DNA from: DATARH01 sp050246595
Lineage (GTDB): Bacteria > Pseudomonadota > Alphaproteobacteria > ATCC43930 > CGMCC-115725
Reading direction: 5' to 3'
Length of the DNA: 64,000 nucleotides
Assembly: GCA_050246595.1 (NCBI GenBank)
Contig: JBFWVT010000014.1
Span: 1 to 64,000, forward strand
A program made the translations under genes and the position numbers. Shown one piece after another: positions 9,005-18,345 of this stretch. How positions within the stretch are numbered: position 1 is the stretch's first letter; the number at the start of each line of letters is the position of its first letter. Below the pieces are notes generated by a model. The model was given only the letters and a program-made list of their open reading frames with translations. It did not search any database and was not told the origin of the DNA.

Positions 9005-9139
9005 CGCGACAGGATCAAACCCTGAGCGCTCCCGATCCGTTGCGATTCTACTGTAGCGGAGGAGGGATGCGGCTCCCGGACCGATTACCCGAGGCAAGCG
9101 GTTAGGTTAATATCGCTCAGGGAACCGTCGCGAGGCCCG

Positions 9140-10786
9140 ATGCGCGTAATCAGCGTCCCGATCACGCCTTTTCCCGACCAGCGCCCCGGCACCTCCGGGC
9201 TGCGCAAAAAGGTTCCGGTCTTCCGCCAGCCCTTCTATGTCGAGGCGTTTGTGCAATCGCTGTTCGACGCGCTGCCCGGTTCGGTCGACGAGGGCGTCGC
9301 CGGCAAGACGCTTGTGCTGGGCGGCGACGGCCGCTTTTTCAACACCGAGGCGGCGCAGATCATCCTGCGCATGATGGCCGCGAACGGTGTCGCCCGCGTC
9401 CTGGTCGGCCGCCACGGGCTGCTGTCCACCCCCGCGGTCAGCGCGATGATCCGCGGGCGGGACGCGTTCGGCGGCATCGTGCTGTCCGCCAGCCATAATC
9501 CGGGCGGCCCCGACGGCGATTTCGGCATCAAGTACAATGTCGCGAATGGCGGCCCGGCGCCCGAGCGCGTCACCGACGCGATTTATCGGCACACGCGGCA
9601 TATCGCCGTCTTTCGCACGATCGAAGCGCCCGATTTGCCGCTCGACCGGATCGGCACGGTACGGCTCGGCGAGATGACCGTCGAGATCGTCGATCCGGTC
9701 GCCGATTACGCCGCCCTGATGGAGCGGATCTTCGATTTCGACCGGCTGCGCGGTCTGTTTCGCGGCGGGTTCCGGTTCCGCTTCGACGCGATGCACGCAA
9801 TCACCGGTCCCTACGCGCGGGAAATTTTCGAGCACCGGCTCGGGGCCGCGCCGGGCACCGCGGTCAACGCCGACCCGCTGCCCGATTTCGGCGGCCATCA
9901 CCCCGACCCGAACCCGACCCATGCCGCCGATCTGATCGCGGCGCTGTCCGCTCCGAACGGTCCCAATTTTGGCGCCGCCTCGGACGGCGACGGCGACCGC
10001 AACATGGTGGTCGGCAACGGCATCGTCATTTCGCCGAGCGACAGTCTCGCGGTGCTGGCCGCCAATGCGAAGCTCGTTCCCTGGTTCAAGGACGGGTTGC
10101 CCGGCGTCGCGCGCTCGATGCCGACCAGCCGCGCCGTCGATCGCGTCGCCGCCGCGCTCGGCATCGATTGCTACGAGACGCCGACGGGGTGGAAATATTT
10201 CGGCTCGCTGCTCGATGCCGGCCGCATTTCGCTGTGCGGCGAGGAGAGCGCCGGTACCGGCTCCAACCATATCCGCGAGAAGGACGGGGTGTGGGCCGTC
10301 CTGTTCTGGCTCAACGTGCTCGCCGTGCGCCAGGAGCCGGCCGCCGCGATCCTGGCCGACCACTGGCGGCGCTACGGAAGGAATTTCTACGCCCGTCACG
10401 ATTTCGAGGGCCTGCCGGCGGATGCCGCTTCTCGGCTGATCGACAAGCTGCGCCGCGGCCTCGCGAACCTGCCCGGACAGCGCGCCGGAAAGTTCGTGGT
10501 CACGGCCGCCGACGAGTTCGCCTATACCGATCCGGTGGACGGGTCGGTGGCCGAGCGGCAGGGGATCAGGATTGAGTTGGAAGGCAACTCTCGGATCGTC
10601 TACCGGCTGTCCGGCACCGGCACCGAAGGCGCGATCTTGCGGGTCTATCTGGAGCGGTTCGAACCCGACCCCGCCCGTCATGCCGCCGCCTCCGACACCG
10701 TACTGGCTCCGCTCGCCGCGGCGGCGGCCTCGCTTGCCGACATTCCCGGAATTCTTGGCCGGTCGCGACCCGATGTCGTGGCCTGA
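9140..10786 (+). CDS. pgm: Phosphoglucomutase (alpha-D-glucose phosphate-specific)
   Basis: This enzyme interconverts glucose 1-phosphate and glucose 6-phosphate. The 548-residue protein shows the four-domain mutase pattern: N-terminal PGTSGLRKK, phosphoserine loop LSASHNPGG with the catalytic Ser near residue 118, metal loop DGDGDR near residue 283, sugar-binding GEESAG, and a C-terminal phosphate-binding RLSGTGTEG. It lies 64 bp before glgC on the same strand, so the pair probably channels glucose 6-phosphate into ADP-glucose and glycogen. Confidence 0.95.
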   Translation: MRVISVPITPFPDQRPGTSGLRKKVPVFRQPFYVEAFVQSLFDALPGSVDEGVAGKTLVLGGDGRFFNTEAAQIILRMMAANGVARVLVGRHGLLSTPAVSAMIRGRDAFGGIVLSASHNPGGPDGDFGIKYNVANGGPAPERVTDAIYRHTRHIAVFRTIEAPDLPLDRIGTVRLGEMTVEIVDPVADYAALMERIFDFDRLRGLFRGGFRFRFDAMHAITGPYAREIFEHRLGAAPGTAVNADPLPDFGGHHPDPNPTHAADLIAALSAPNGPNFGAASDGDGDRNMVVGNGIVISPSDSLAVLAANAKLVPWFKDGLPGVARSMPTSRAVDRVAAALGIDCYETPTGWKYFGSLLDAGRISLCGEESAGTGSNHIREKDGVWAVLFWLNVLAVRQEPAAAILADHWRRYGRNFYARHDFEGLPADAASRLIDKLRRGLANLPGQRAGKFVVTAADEFAYTDPVDGSVAERQGIRIELEGNSRIVYRLSGTGTEGAILRVYLERFEPDPARHAAASDTVLAPLAAAAASLADIPGILGRSRPDVVA

Positions 10787-10850
10787 GCGTTAGCGTTGAC
10801 AAGCGGGGCGGGGAGTGAGCCTCGAAGCGTAGCGAGACCAGGAGGAGCGC

Positions 10851-12113
10851 ATGCTTTCGTCGGCCCGCATTCAGGAACGCCTCGCGCGCCGCACGATCGC
10901 GCTGGTCCTCGCCGGCGGGCGCGGCAGCCGGCTCAAGCAGCTGACCGACCGGCGCGCCAAGCCGGCGGTGTTTTTTGGCGGCAAGTTCCGCATCATCGAT
11001 TTCGTCCTGTCGAACTGCATCAACTCGAACATCCGGCGGATCGCCGTCCTGAGCCAATACAAGGCGCACAGCCTGTTGCGGCACTTGCAGATGGGCTGGT
11101 CGTTTCTGCGCCCCGAGATGAACGAGTTTCTCGACCTGCTGCCGGCGCAGCAGCGGCTCGACGAGGCGACCTGGTATCGCGGCACCGCCGACGCGGTGTT
11201 CCAGAATTTTGACATCCTGAAAGCGGCGCGCCCGGAATTCTTTGTCGTTCTCGCCGGCGATCACATCTACAAGATGGACTACTCGAACATGCTCAACGAT
11301 ATGCGCGCCAAGGGCGCGGACTGCATCGTGGGCTGTGTCGAAGTGCCGATCGAGCAGGCCTCCGAGTTCGGCGTCATGGCGGTCGACGAGTCGAACCGCA
11401 TCGTCAGTTTTCTCGAAAAGCCGCGCTCGCCGCCCTCGATCCCCGGCAAGCCCGCCCATGCGCTGGCGAGCATGGGCATCTATGCCTTTACCGCCGATTT
11501 CCTCTATGCCGAGTTGCAGCGCGATCACGACACCCCCGGATCGAGCCGCGATTTCGGCAAGGACGTGATCCCGAGCCTGGTCAGACGCGGTCTTGCCGTC
11601 GCCCACCGTTTCGAGGAAAGCTGCGTCACGACGACCCCGGAAGCCGAGCCGTACTGGCGCGATGTCGGCACGATCGATGCGTATTGGGCGGCCAATATCG
11701 ACCTGATAACACCGACGCCGCAGCTCGACATCTACGACCGCAACTGGCCGATCTGGACCTATCAGCAGCAGTTGCCGCCGGCGAAATTCGTGTTCGACGA
11801 CGACGACCGGCGCGGGATCGCGGTTGACTCAATGGTTTCAGGCGGGTGCATCGTGTCGGGGGCGCACGTCAAGCGCTCGCTGCTGTTTTCGAGCGTGCGG
11901 ATCAACTCCTACGCGCAGACCTGCGAGGCGGTGCTGCTGCCCGAGGTCGAGGTCGGGCGCTATGCGCGGCTCAACAAGGTCGTCGTCGATCGCGGCTGCC
12001 GCATTCCGGAAGGGCTGGTCGTCGGCGAGGACCCCGAAGCCGACGCGCGGCGGTTCTATCGCAGTGAGGACGGCGTCGTCCTGATCAGCGCCGACATGCT
12101 CGCCGCGTTGTAA
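10851..12113 (+). CDS. glgC: Glucose-1-phosphate adenylyltransferase
   Basis: GlgC makes ADP-glucose from glucose 1-phosphate and ATP, the committed step of bacterial glycogen synthesis. The 420-residue protein has the nucleotide-binding LAGGRGSRL near residue 20, the substrate region KPAVFFGGKFRIIDF, HIYKMDY at the catalytic metal site and the C-terminal left-handed helix repeats. GGAGG precedes the ATG. Pairing with pgm supports the role. Glycogen synthase and branching enzyme are not in the window. Confidence 0.95.
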   Translation: MLSSARIQERLARRTIALVLAGGRGSRLKQLTDRRAKPAVFFGGKFRIIDFVLSNCINSNIRRIAVLSQYKAHSLLRHLQMGWSFLRPEMNEFLDLLPAQQRLDEATWYRGTADAVFQNFDILKAARPEFFVVLAGDHIYKMDYSNMLNDMRAKGADCIVGCVEVPIEQASEFGVMAVDESNRIVSFLEKPRSPPSIPGKPAHALASMGIYAFTADFLYAELQRDHDTPGSSRDFGKDVIPSLVRRGLAVAHRFEESCVTTTPEAEPYWRDVGTIDAYWAANIDLITPTPQLDIYDRNWPIWTYQQQLPPAKFVFDDDDRRGIAVDSMVSGGCIVSGAHVKRSLLFSSVRINSYAQTCEAVLLPEVEVGRYARLNKVVVDRGCRIPEGLVVGEDPEADARRFYRSEDGVVLISADMLAAL

Positions 12114-12261
12114 GGCTTCATTTCGCCCGGAGCCAATCTCGACAGGATCGACCCGACGAACTGCGACAGCCTTGGTCAGCGTCATCGGAACCCGCTCTAC
12201 GCGGCGTGTTTGTGCTGCCATCGCAACGCCCTCCGGTCAACTCCGGCCTGTCATCATCCCG

Positions 12262-12336
12262 TCAGGCGAGACCGAAAAACCACAGAATGGCGATTATTAC
12301 GACAACTAAGCCAACGATATAGATCAGCGTGTGCAC
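12262..12336 (-). CDS. 24-residue hydrophobic small protein
   Basis: A tiny reading frame begins with GTG at 12336, with GAGG about seven bases upstream, and ends in TGA. Nearly the whole product is one transmembrane helix (VHTLIYIVGLVVV, then IIAILWFFGLA). It resembles the very short single-helix proteins that recur in Alphaproteobacteria (LIYIVGLVVxxxAIL pattern), for which I know no assigned function. The rest of 12114-12607 shows no other gene I can support. Confidence rests on the compact hydrophobic pattern and the ribosome site. Confidence 0.6.
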   Translation of the reverse strand: MHTLIYIVGLVVVIIAILWFFGLA

Positions 12337-12607
12337 GGCACGACCTCAGGTTTAGCTTCACCCTGCCCATAACATCGCAGCCGCAGCGGAGTTCCGCGAA
12401 TATCCCAGGGGTCTGGATCGCGGTTCCGGCGACCCAGACCCGAGCGAGCGAGTGAAAGCAAATCTGCGCGACTGTGTTGCTCCCGATTGCGATCCCGCAG
12501 GTCTCGCGGCGCGGCGCTTTTCCCGAGGAGGCCCGCGGCGCCGGTTTGGCTTGAACCGCCACCCGCCTCTGGGGCAGGTTAATCGGGGCCTGTTCAACCG
12601 GAGCGAT

Positions 12608-12979
12608 ATGGTCATGTGGCGTCGAACGAGGGTCGCGCTCCTGCTCGTCGGTCTGCTGCCCGGCTGCTATTGGGAACCGCCGATCGGCGAGATCCTGGTG
12701 GACACGACGCCGCCCGGAGCGTCCTGCGTCATCAGCCAGCTGGGTAGACCGATCGGCATCGCCGAGCCGACACCGGCTATTGCCATCGCCACTTTGGCCG
12801 GCGCGGAGATCGGCGTCACCTGCCGCCGTCCCGGATTCGCCGAAGCCGCCGTCACGATCCCGCCGCCACTGCCGGCTGTTTCCCTGCCCGGTGTTTACCC
12901 GAACCGCCGTCCGGAGATCGATTACAATACCAGGGTCGATATCACGATGATCCCGGCGCCGCCCGGCATGTCGCCGTAG
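12608..12979 (+). CDS. Small PEGA-like lipoprotein
   Basis: The ~123-residue product has a lipoprotein signal: a basic start, the hydrophobic stretch VALLLVGLLPGC and a lipobox (LLPGC) with the acylated Cys near residue 19. The mature part resembles a PEGA-like beta domain (GEILVDTTPPGASCVI, then GVTCRRPGF), found in envelope proteins near peptidoglycan or carbohydrate systems. ATG 12608 and ATG 12614 are both usable; GGAG lies four and ten bases upstream respectively. Specific role unknown. Confidence 0.75.
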   Translation: MVMWRRTRVALLLVGLLPGCYWEPPIGEILVDTTPPGASCVISQLGRPIGIAEPTPAIAIATLAGAEIGVTCRRPGFAEAAVTIPPPLPAVSLPGVYPNRRPEIDYNTRVDITMIPAPPGMSP

Positions 12980-13028
12980 CATTGCCGTTTGCCGGTTCGG
13001 AGAGAGACCGCAGCAGAGGTTTACGGCT

Positions 13029-13964
13029 TTACACCTCGGTCCTGGCACCGGTGCGGCCAGCGATCAGCCCGTAATGCTCGATCCGGCGGTGCTTCTCGAA
13101 ATTGAAGACCGTGCGGCGCAGATAGGCGCCGAGATCGAGATCCAAGCTCGTCGTGATCAATTCGTCGTCCTCGGTCAGCGCCAGCGCCGCGACCTCGCCG
13201 GTCGGCGCGACGATCGCCGAGCCGCCGATCATCGCGAACCCGTCCTCGGCGCCGCCCTTCGCCGCGGCCAGCACCCAGGCCGCATTCTGGTAGGCGCCGG
13301 CCTGCAACGACAACAGATGGTGAAACGTGCGCAAATGCTCGGGTTCGCGGTGGTGGATGTTCTCGATCGGCGTGTTGTAGCCGAGCGCGACGACCTCCAC
13401 CCCCTGCAACCCCATGACCCGATAGGTCTCGGGCCAGCGCCGGTCGTTGCAGATGCACATCCCGACCACCGCGTCCATAAAGCGCCAGACCCGGAACCCC
13501 TCATTGCCGACATCGAAGTATTTCTTTTCCAGATGCTGGAACGGCGCCTGCGGCAGGTGCTCGGAATGGCCCGGCAGGTGGATCTTGCGATAGCGCCCGA
13601 CGGTTCTTCCTGTCGGATCGACCAGGATCGACGTATTGTAGTGCCGCTTCTCGCCCTTTTCCTGGGTCAATTCGGCATAGCCGAGATAAAACCCGACCCC
13701 GAGTTCCTGGGCGAGATCGAACAGCGGCCTTGTCGCCGCGTTCGGCATATCGCGCTCGAACCAGGAGTCGATCTCGTCCTGATCGGTCATCCACCAGCGC
13801 GGAAAAAACGTTGTCAGCGCCAGTTCGGGAAAGACGACAAAGCGGGCGCCGTTGCCGTGCGCCTCGCGCAACAGCGCGCAAAGCCGCTTGACAACCGCCT
13901 CCCGGCTGTCGGCACGGTGAATGGGACCCAATTGGGCGACGGCGGCACGCAGCTTACGGGACAT
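13029..13964 (-). CDS. N-carbamoyl-D-amino acid hydrolase (nitrilase superfamily)
   Basis: This enzyme hydrolyses N-carbamoyl amino acids to the free amino acid, CO2 and ammonia. The 311-residue protein closely follows the Agrobacterium D-carbamoylase pattern. The nitrilase triad is visible: Glu47 in VVFPELALTTFFPRW, Lys in YRKIHLPGH (near 127) and Cys in CICNDRRWPE (near 172). FHHLLSLQAGAYQN and HYGLI at the end are also characteristic. ATG 13964 has GGAGA seven bases upstream; a TTG at 13982 would be longer. No hydantoinase gene is adjacent, so natural substrate and D-specificity are inferred. Confidence 0.88.
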   Translation of the reverse strand: MSRKLRAAVAQLGPIHRADSREAVVKRLCALLREAHGNGARFVVFPELALTTFFPRWWMTDQDEIDSWFERDMPNAATRPLFDLAQELGVGFYLGYAELTQEKGEKRHYNTSILVDPTGRTVGRYRKIHLPGHSEHLPQAPFQHLEKKYFDVGNEGFRVWRFMDAVVGMCICNDRRWPETYRVMGLQGVEVVALGYNTPIENIHHREPEHLRTFHHLLSLQAGAYQNAAWVLAAAKGGAEDGFAMIGGSAIVAPTGEVAALALTEDDELITTSLDLDLGAYLRRTVFNFEKHRRIEHYGLIAGRTGARTEV

Positions 13965-14154
13965 CGGGCGATCTCCGGGCAATGATTTGGCGGATCATAC
14001 GACAGGTTCGACGCGGAACGAATCCCCCGCCGGCCGGGAATTCGTCGGCATTCAGGCGCAAATGCGACCAAAAGGCTGACGCGGCGCACTCATAACCGGA
14101 AATTAACCTATTGGCGGGAAGCTGCCCACCAGCCATATCGGGTGGAGCCGCTAC

Positions 14155-14256
14155 GTGTTGATCGCCTTTCTGAAGCGCATGTTGGCCCGTGTTGCCGGGC
14201 AAATCCGCAAGAAATTGTCCCCGAGCGATCGTCTATCGCTGTGGCTGACAACCTGA
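14155..14256 (+). CDS. Possible 33-residue basic small protein
   Basis: A short frame starts with GTG at 14155, with GGAG about eight bases upstream. It encodes a basic amphipathic peptide (VLIAFLKRMLARVAGQIRKK, then a polar tail). It lies in the 296-bp gap between the carbamoylase and the next reverse-strand gene. I do not recognise it. Without homologues this could be chance; it is reported because the start signal and composition look gene-like. Confidence 0.25.
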   Translation: MLIAFLKRMLARVAGQIRKKLSPSDRLSLWLTT

Positions 14257-14260
14257 CATC

Positions 14261-15061
14261 CTATACGCCGTCTCGCCGACTGGCCGTCGCAACGCGCTGA
14301 TCCGCGACAGGATCGGCGGGATTGCGGGGGCCGTCATTCGCACGTAGGCAACGCCACAGCTCCTCGCAGTACGGGAGCGCCTCGAACAGCGCGACGGCGC
14401 TCAGAAACCCGGTGCGGTACCACAACGGCAATTGTTGTTTCCGAGGCCGCAGCGAGAAATCGATCGGGCGGGCGCCGAACCCGAACAGCGCCTTCGTTTC
14501 CGGCCAGTGCAGAACCGCGATCAGCGCGATCGCCACCAGCGGCACCAGTTCGAGATAGGAATGTACCTGCTGCTCGATCGGCGGGATCTCGCGACGCGGC
14601 GATGTATATGTCAGGTCCCAATGTACCGTCGCCTCGTGCGCGAGAAACGCCGCGATCTCCGAGGCGATAACCGGCGGCGTGATCTCGCAGAACAGCGTCA
14701 GCAGGACCGGCACCGCGAATTCCGCCTGCATCAGCAGATGCATCAGCGACTCCTTGGTGCCGGCGGTCGTCTCGATATGAGTCGCGCGGTGGCACAGCCA
14801 ATCCGAGAAACCGGCCGCGATCCAGGCCGGCGGCACCGCATAAAGCAGCAGCTTGCGAGCGGCCGTGCGCTCGATCGAGGGTTCCGTGTTGCCGCGATCA
14901 GGCTGCGGTTCCCGAGACGGCAGGGCAGAGGGGCAGGCTGCGGGCGCATATCCCGGCTTGCGCAGAAACCGCCCGGCCGCCCACCCGACACCGATCCCGG
15001 CCATCAGCGCAACGGCCGATACAGTCAGCGGGCGGCGGCTGGTTCGATCGAGCAGGACCAT
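14261..15061 (-). CDS. Integral membrane protein of unknown function
   Basis: This 266-residue protein has an N-terminal helix (VSAVALMAGIGVGWAAGRFL), a polar linker and then several more hydrophobic segments. It includes an acid/His-rich stretch (DWLCHRATHIETTAGTKESL, later HEATVHWDLTYTSPRREI). The His and Glu positions inside or near helices suggest a metal or haem site, but I cannot name a family with confidence; similar alphaproteobacterial proteins are annotated only as membrane proteins. ATG 15061 is chosen because the upstream residues are low-complexity and unlike coding sequence. The 300-bp gap 15062-15361 is shared with the divergent dmsC and shows no other gene. Confidence 0.65.
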   Translation of the reverse strand: MVLLDRTSRRPLTVSAVALMAGIGVGWAAGRFLRKPGYAPAACPSALPSREPQPDRGNTEPSIERTAARKLLLYAVPPAWIAAGFSDWLCHRATHIETTAGTKESLMHLLMQAEFAVPVLLTLFCEITPPVIASEIAAFLAHEATVHWDLTYTSPRREIPPIEQQVHSYLELVPLVAIALIAVLHWPETKALFGFGARPIDFSLRPRKQQLPLWYRTGFLSAVALFEALPYCEELWRCLRANDGPRNPADPVADQRVATASRRDGV

Positions 15062-15361
15062 GCCCCAATACGCATCGCGCGCCGGGAGGTTCCGTCGCCT
15101 TGCAAAACAGACCGGGTCTGCCGATATGAAAGGAATTGCGTAACAATCAATTGTGAATTCGATACCGACCGGCTTCTCTGATCGATACTCTCGAACTCCC
15201 TGCGCGGAGAAAAATTTTCCCTGTTCGTAGGGCCGGGAATATGCAACGACTCGGGCGGATTTATTGACCTTTCTGCGGCCCCCGGCGGCGCCTGTCGGAG
15301 AAATTCCCTGCTGGCAGGGAATAGCAGGGAACCGGCCGCCCCGCCCTCTCTGATACGGTAC

Positions 15362-16309
15362 ATGCACCCGACCTTCTCGATTGTCCTGTTCACGACCGCC
15401 GCCGGCGCCGGTTTCGGTCTGTTGTTCCTGCTCGGCCTCGGCGTGCCGGTCGGGCTGTTGCCCGCCAATCCCTGGTTCGGGCTTGCCGGTCTCGGGACCG
15501 CGCTGGTGTTCGCGGTCGGCGGTCTCGTCTCGTCGGTGTTTCACCTCGGACGGCCGGAGCGGGCGTGGCGCGCCTTTTCGCAATGGCGTTCGTCCTGGCT
15601 GTCGCGCGAGGGCGTGCTGTCGGTCGCGACCGCGATCCCGGCGACGATTTTCGGGATCGGCTGGGTTTTTTTTGATGTCGTCTGGGGGGGTATCGGCCTG
15701 TGCGGGGTTCTTGCCGCAGCGCTCGCGGCCGCGACAATCTACTGCACCGGGATGATCTATGCCTCGCTAAAGCCGATCCACCAGTGGCGCAACCGCTGGA
15801 CCGTCCCGAACTATTTTGCCCTGGCGCTGATGGCCGGATTTCTGTTGCTCGACCTGATCCTGCGTTTCTGGGTGTTCTGGCCGGTCGGGACCCCGATCCT
15901 GACCGTCATTGCAGTGGCGGTGGCCTGGGCGCTGAAGGAAGCCTATTGGCGCTTTATCGACACGACATCGGCGCTGCCTGACGTCGCGAGCGCCACCGCC
16001 CTCGGCCGAAGCGGCCGGGTCCGCATGCTCGAACCGCCGCATACTCAGGACAATTACCTGCTGCAGGAAATGGGGTTCCGCATCGCCCGCAAGCACCGCA
16101 CCCGGTTGCGCCTGCTCGCGCGGCTCGCCGCTTTCGCGGTGCCCGGCGTGCTGACCTTGGCCGCGCTGTTTCTTCCGGGTTGGGTCGGGATCGTTCTCGC
16201 CGCCGCCGCCGTGGCGAGCGCCGCGCTTGGCCTCGTCGCCGAGCGCTGGCTGTTCTTCGCCGAGGCGCGCCACACGGTGACGCTGTACTACGGCGCCGCC
16301 GCGGCCTGA
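15362..16309 (+). CDS. DmsC-like membrane anchor subunit (orphan)
   Basis: This 315-residue protein with about eight transmembrane helices matches the DmsC family: a His in SSVFHLGRPERAWRAF and SQWRSSWLSREGVL in the early loops, as in quinol-oxidising anchors of DMSO-reductase-type molybdoenzymes. DmsC normally passes electrons from menaquinol to an Fe-S DmsB and a molybdopterin DmsA. Neither lies next to it: upstream is a divergent membrane gene, downstream a convergent peptidase. It is either an orphan serving a remote complex or a remnant, but the reading frame is intact. Confidence 0.85.
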   Translation: MHPTFSIVLFTTAAGAGFGLLFLLGLGVPVGLLPANPWFGLAGLGTALVFAVGGLVSSVFHLGRPERAWRAFSQWRSSWLSREGVLSVATAIPATIFGIGWVFFDVVWGGIGLCGVLAAALAAATIYCTGMIYASLKPIHQWRNRWTVPNYFALALMAGFLLLDLILRFWVFWPVGTPILTVIAVAVAWALKEAYWRFIDTTSALPDVASATALGRSGRVRMLEPPHTQDNYLLQEMGFRIARKHRTRLRLLARLAAFAVPGVLTLAALFLPGWVGIVLAAAAVASAALGLVAERWLFFAEARHTVTLYYGAAAA

Positions 16310-16325
16310 CGAGGTCTGATCCGGT

Positions 16326-17666
16326 TCAGCAGCGCGTGCCGCGGCAGACCGCGTCCGCGATCACGTCCTGACGCAGCGCGATCAGCCGGTTCTCGATCAG
16401 AGCGCGATGCGCCTCGAAAGCCTTCAGATCGGCGCCGGCGAGGCGGGTCATCGCCGGCATTTTGATACTCCGCGGATCGACCTGCTCGCCGCGGTGGTGC
16501 ACTTCGTAATGCAGGTGCGGCCCGGTCGCGGTGCCGGTCATACCGACATAACCGATAACCTCGCCCTGGCGCACCCGTTCGCCCTCCTTGAGGCCGCGCG
16601 CGAACGCACTCAGATGGGCGTAGGCGGTCGTGTACTGCTCGTTGTGTTTGATCTCGATGTAGTTGCCGTAACCGCTGACGCGGCCGAGCTGAACAACGGT
16701 GCCGTCACCGGCGGCATAGATCGCGGTGCCGCTTGGCGCCGCGAAATCGACCCCCTGGTGCATGCGCGTGTAGCCAAGGATCGGATGCCGCCGCATGCCG
16801 AATTCCGAACTCAGCCGCGCTCCGTCGATCGGGGTGCGCAGCAGCGGTTTGCGGGTGTTCTCGCCATCGCCGGTGAAGTAGCCGGGTTCGCCGTCTCTCG
16901 GAGTAAAGCGGAAGAGGCGAATCGCGCGGCCTTCCAGCACCATCTCGGCATAGACCATCTGCCCGAGGCGGGTGGAGCGGCCGAATTCGTCCTCAACGCG
17001 ATCGTAGAGCACGGTAAACACGTCGCCGGGGTGAATGTCGCGCTCGAAGTCGATGTCGTAGCTGAAGGCGCGGATCATCTCGGCGAGGACGCTGGGCGGC
17101 ACGCCGGCCCGGTTCGCCGCGGCGGCAAAACTGGTGTGAATCGTGCCGCTACCGAGGGTCGGCACGTCGCGCGTCGGCCGGTCCTGGTCCTCGACGACAA
17201 AGCCGCCGGTATGGTCGCGCGCAATCACGATATCCCGATCCGGCGCCAGCGCTAGGCGGAAACTCAGCAGCCGATCGGATTGCGTCAGCGCCGCCGCCCG
17301 CTGACCCGGCCGCAGATCGCGCGGGTTCCAGACGCGCGCCAGCAGCCGCGCCGCTTCCTGCGCATCCTCGGAACCGACCCCGACACGAGCCAACAGTTTC
17401 AGCGGCGTGTCGCCGGGACGAGCCTCGACCGTTGCCGCCGGTGCTGGTGAGGGAGGCTTGCGAGCGTCCGATCCGGCGGCGACGGCGATCGCGGCGTTCT
17501 CCATCCGTGCCGGTCCGAGCCGCACCTGGGAAGCGCCGATATCGAGTGTCACGGGCTGCGGTTGGGATTCCGGTATCGCGGTCCAGTCGACAAAAAAAAG
17601 GCCGCCGAAGAACGCTGCCCCGATCGCCAGTCCGGCCGCGCGGGATTTGCGCCGTCGCCGCCTCAT
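16326..17666 (-). CDS. M23 (LytM) family peptidase, membrane-anchored
   Basis: This 446-residue envelope protein has an Arg-rich start followed by one transmembrane helix (GLAIGAAFFGGLFFVDW). A LysM/OapA-like segment (PGDTPLKLLARVGVG ... LRPGQR) and a C-terminal M23 metallopeptidase domain follow. Zinc ligands are visible in HQGVDF (HxxxD) and HLHYE (HxH), with HP upstream. It should cleave peptidoglycan cross-links in the periplasm or regulate such cleavage. It converges with dmsC, 16 bp apart. Confidence 0.9.
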   Translation of the reverse strand: MRRRRRKSRAAGLAIGAAFFGGLFFVDWTAIPESQPQPVTLDIGASQVRLGPARMENAAIAVAAGSDARKPPSPAPAATVEARPGDTPLKLLARVGVGSEDAQEAARLLARVWNPRDLRPGQRAAALTQSDRLLSFRLALAPDRDIVIARDHTGGFVVEDQDRPTRDVPTLGSGTIHTSFAAAANRAGVPPSVLAEMIRAFSYDIDFERDIHPGDVFTVLYDRVEDEFGRSTRLGQMVYAEMVLEGRAIRLFRFTPRDGEPGYFTGDGENTRKPLLRTPIDGARLSSEFGMRRHPILGYTRMHQGVDFAAPSGTAIYAAGDGTVVQLGRVSGYGNYIEIKHNEQYTTAYAHLSAFARGLKEGERVRQGEVIGYVGMTGTATGPHLHYEVHHRGEQVDPRSIKMPAMTRLAGADLKAFEAHRALIENRLIALRQDVIADAVCRGTRC

Positions 17667-18345
17667 GCCGTCTTTTCCTCCCCTATCGTTTCCCCGACAG
17701 ATCCCCTGAAGCCGGAGAGTGGCGCGCCGCAGGAAAACCTGTCAACCCATCGATCTTGAATGCTCGGCGGGAAGCGTAACCGCAGCAGCGCGGTCGACTG
17801 GTAATCCGATCGGCTACCAAGGGCATGGCATGGTCGCGAAGAATAAGACTATCGATTGAGCGTGCAGGCTGGGCGGGCAGTCGGGTGGATACGGCTGGAA
17901 GCTGGCACAGAATGCCGGCGATCGCACATTCCTCCAATGTGCCATGCGGGCGTTCAGGACTTTCTCGCCCGCCTGCGCCGGGATGCCGATCAGGTAGCGT
18001 CCACGGTGATGGCGGGAACCCGCCCGGCGACGGACAGGGCTTCTTGCCGCGGAATGCGAGGTACTTCACATCCCCGCTCGCTGCTGCCGGGCTATCACAG
18101 TCTGGGCTGAAGCCCTTTGGCCCGATGCTGGACCGGAAAGGAGACCCGAACAGGCCACGCCGTCCATTCCGATTCCACCGCCCTGATCTTATGAATGGTA
18201 ACGCGTTCTTTCGGACACTTGGCCATCCCAGGGGTCCCGTCGCGAGGCGGGACCTTTAGCGTTTTCGGGCGGCGTGATTGCGGGACCAGCCCAAATGCCG
18301 AGCTGATTGAGTTGTGGGTTATGCCCTTCTAAGTCTCTGATTCTT
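17667..18345. other. Gene-free 679-bp stretch between M23 peptidase and tRNA-Val
   Basis: Open frames here (for example 17825-18259 forward) have Pro/Arg/Gly-rich products with no recognisable domain, so I support no gene. One hairpin is clear: GGTCCCG at 18233-18239 pairs with CGGGACC at 18248-18254. It lacks a long T-run, so it is not a textbook terminator. I also compared the stretch with RNase P, tmRNA and SRP RNA cores and saw no match. Confidence 0.5.

Noticed and set aside
9107..10681. Long reverse-strand frame of 524 codons
   Set aside because: It is the mirror of the pgm coding sequence in high-GC DNA; the product has no domain and pgm is certain.
15062..15583. Long N-terminal extension of the 14261 membrane protein
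   Set aside because: The extension is low-complexity and overlaps the divergent dmsC start; ATG 15061 begins at a sensible membrane helix.
18233..18254. Terminator for tRNA-Val or the upstream gene
   Set aside because: The hairpin is real but lacks a T-run in either direction, so I describe it without calling a terminator.
17825..18259. Forward frame of 144 codons between the M23 gene and tRNA-Val
   Set aside because: No domain, irregular composition, no ribosome site; left as gene-free.
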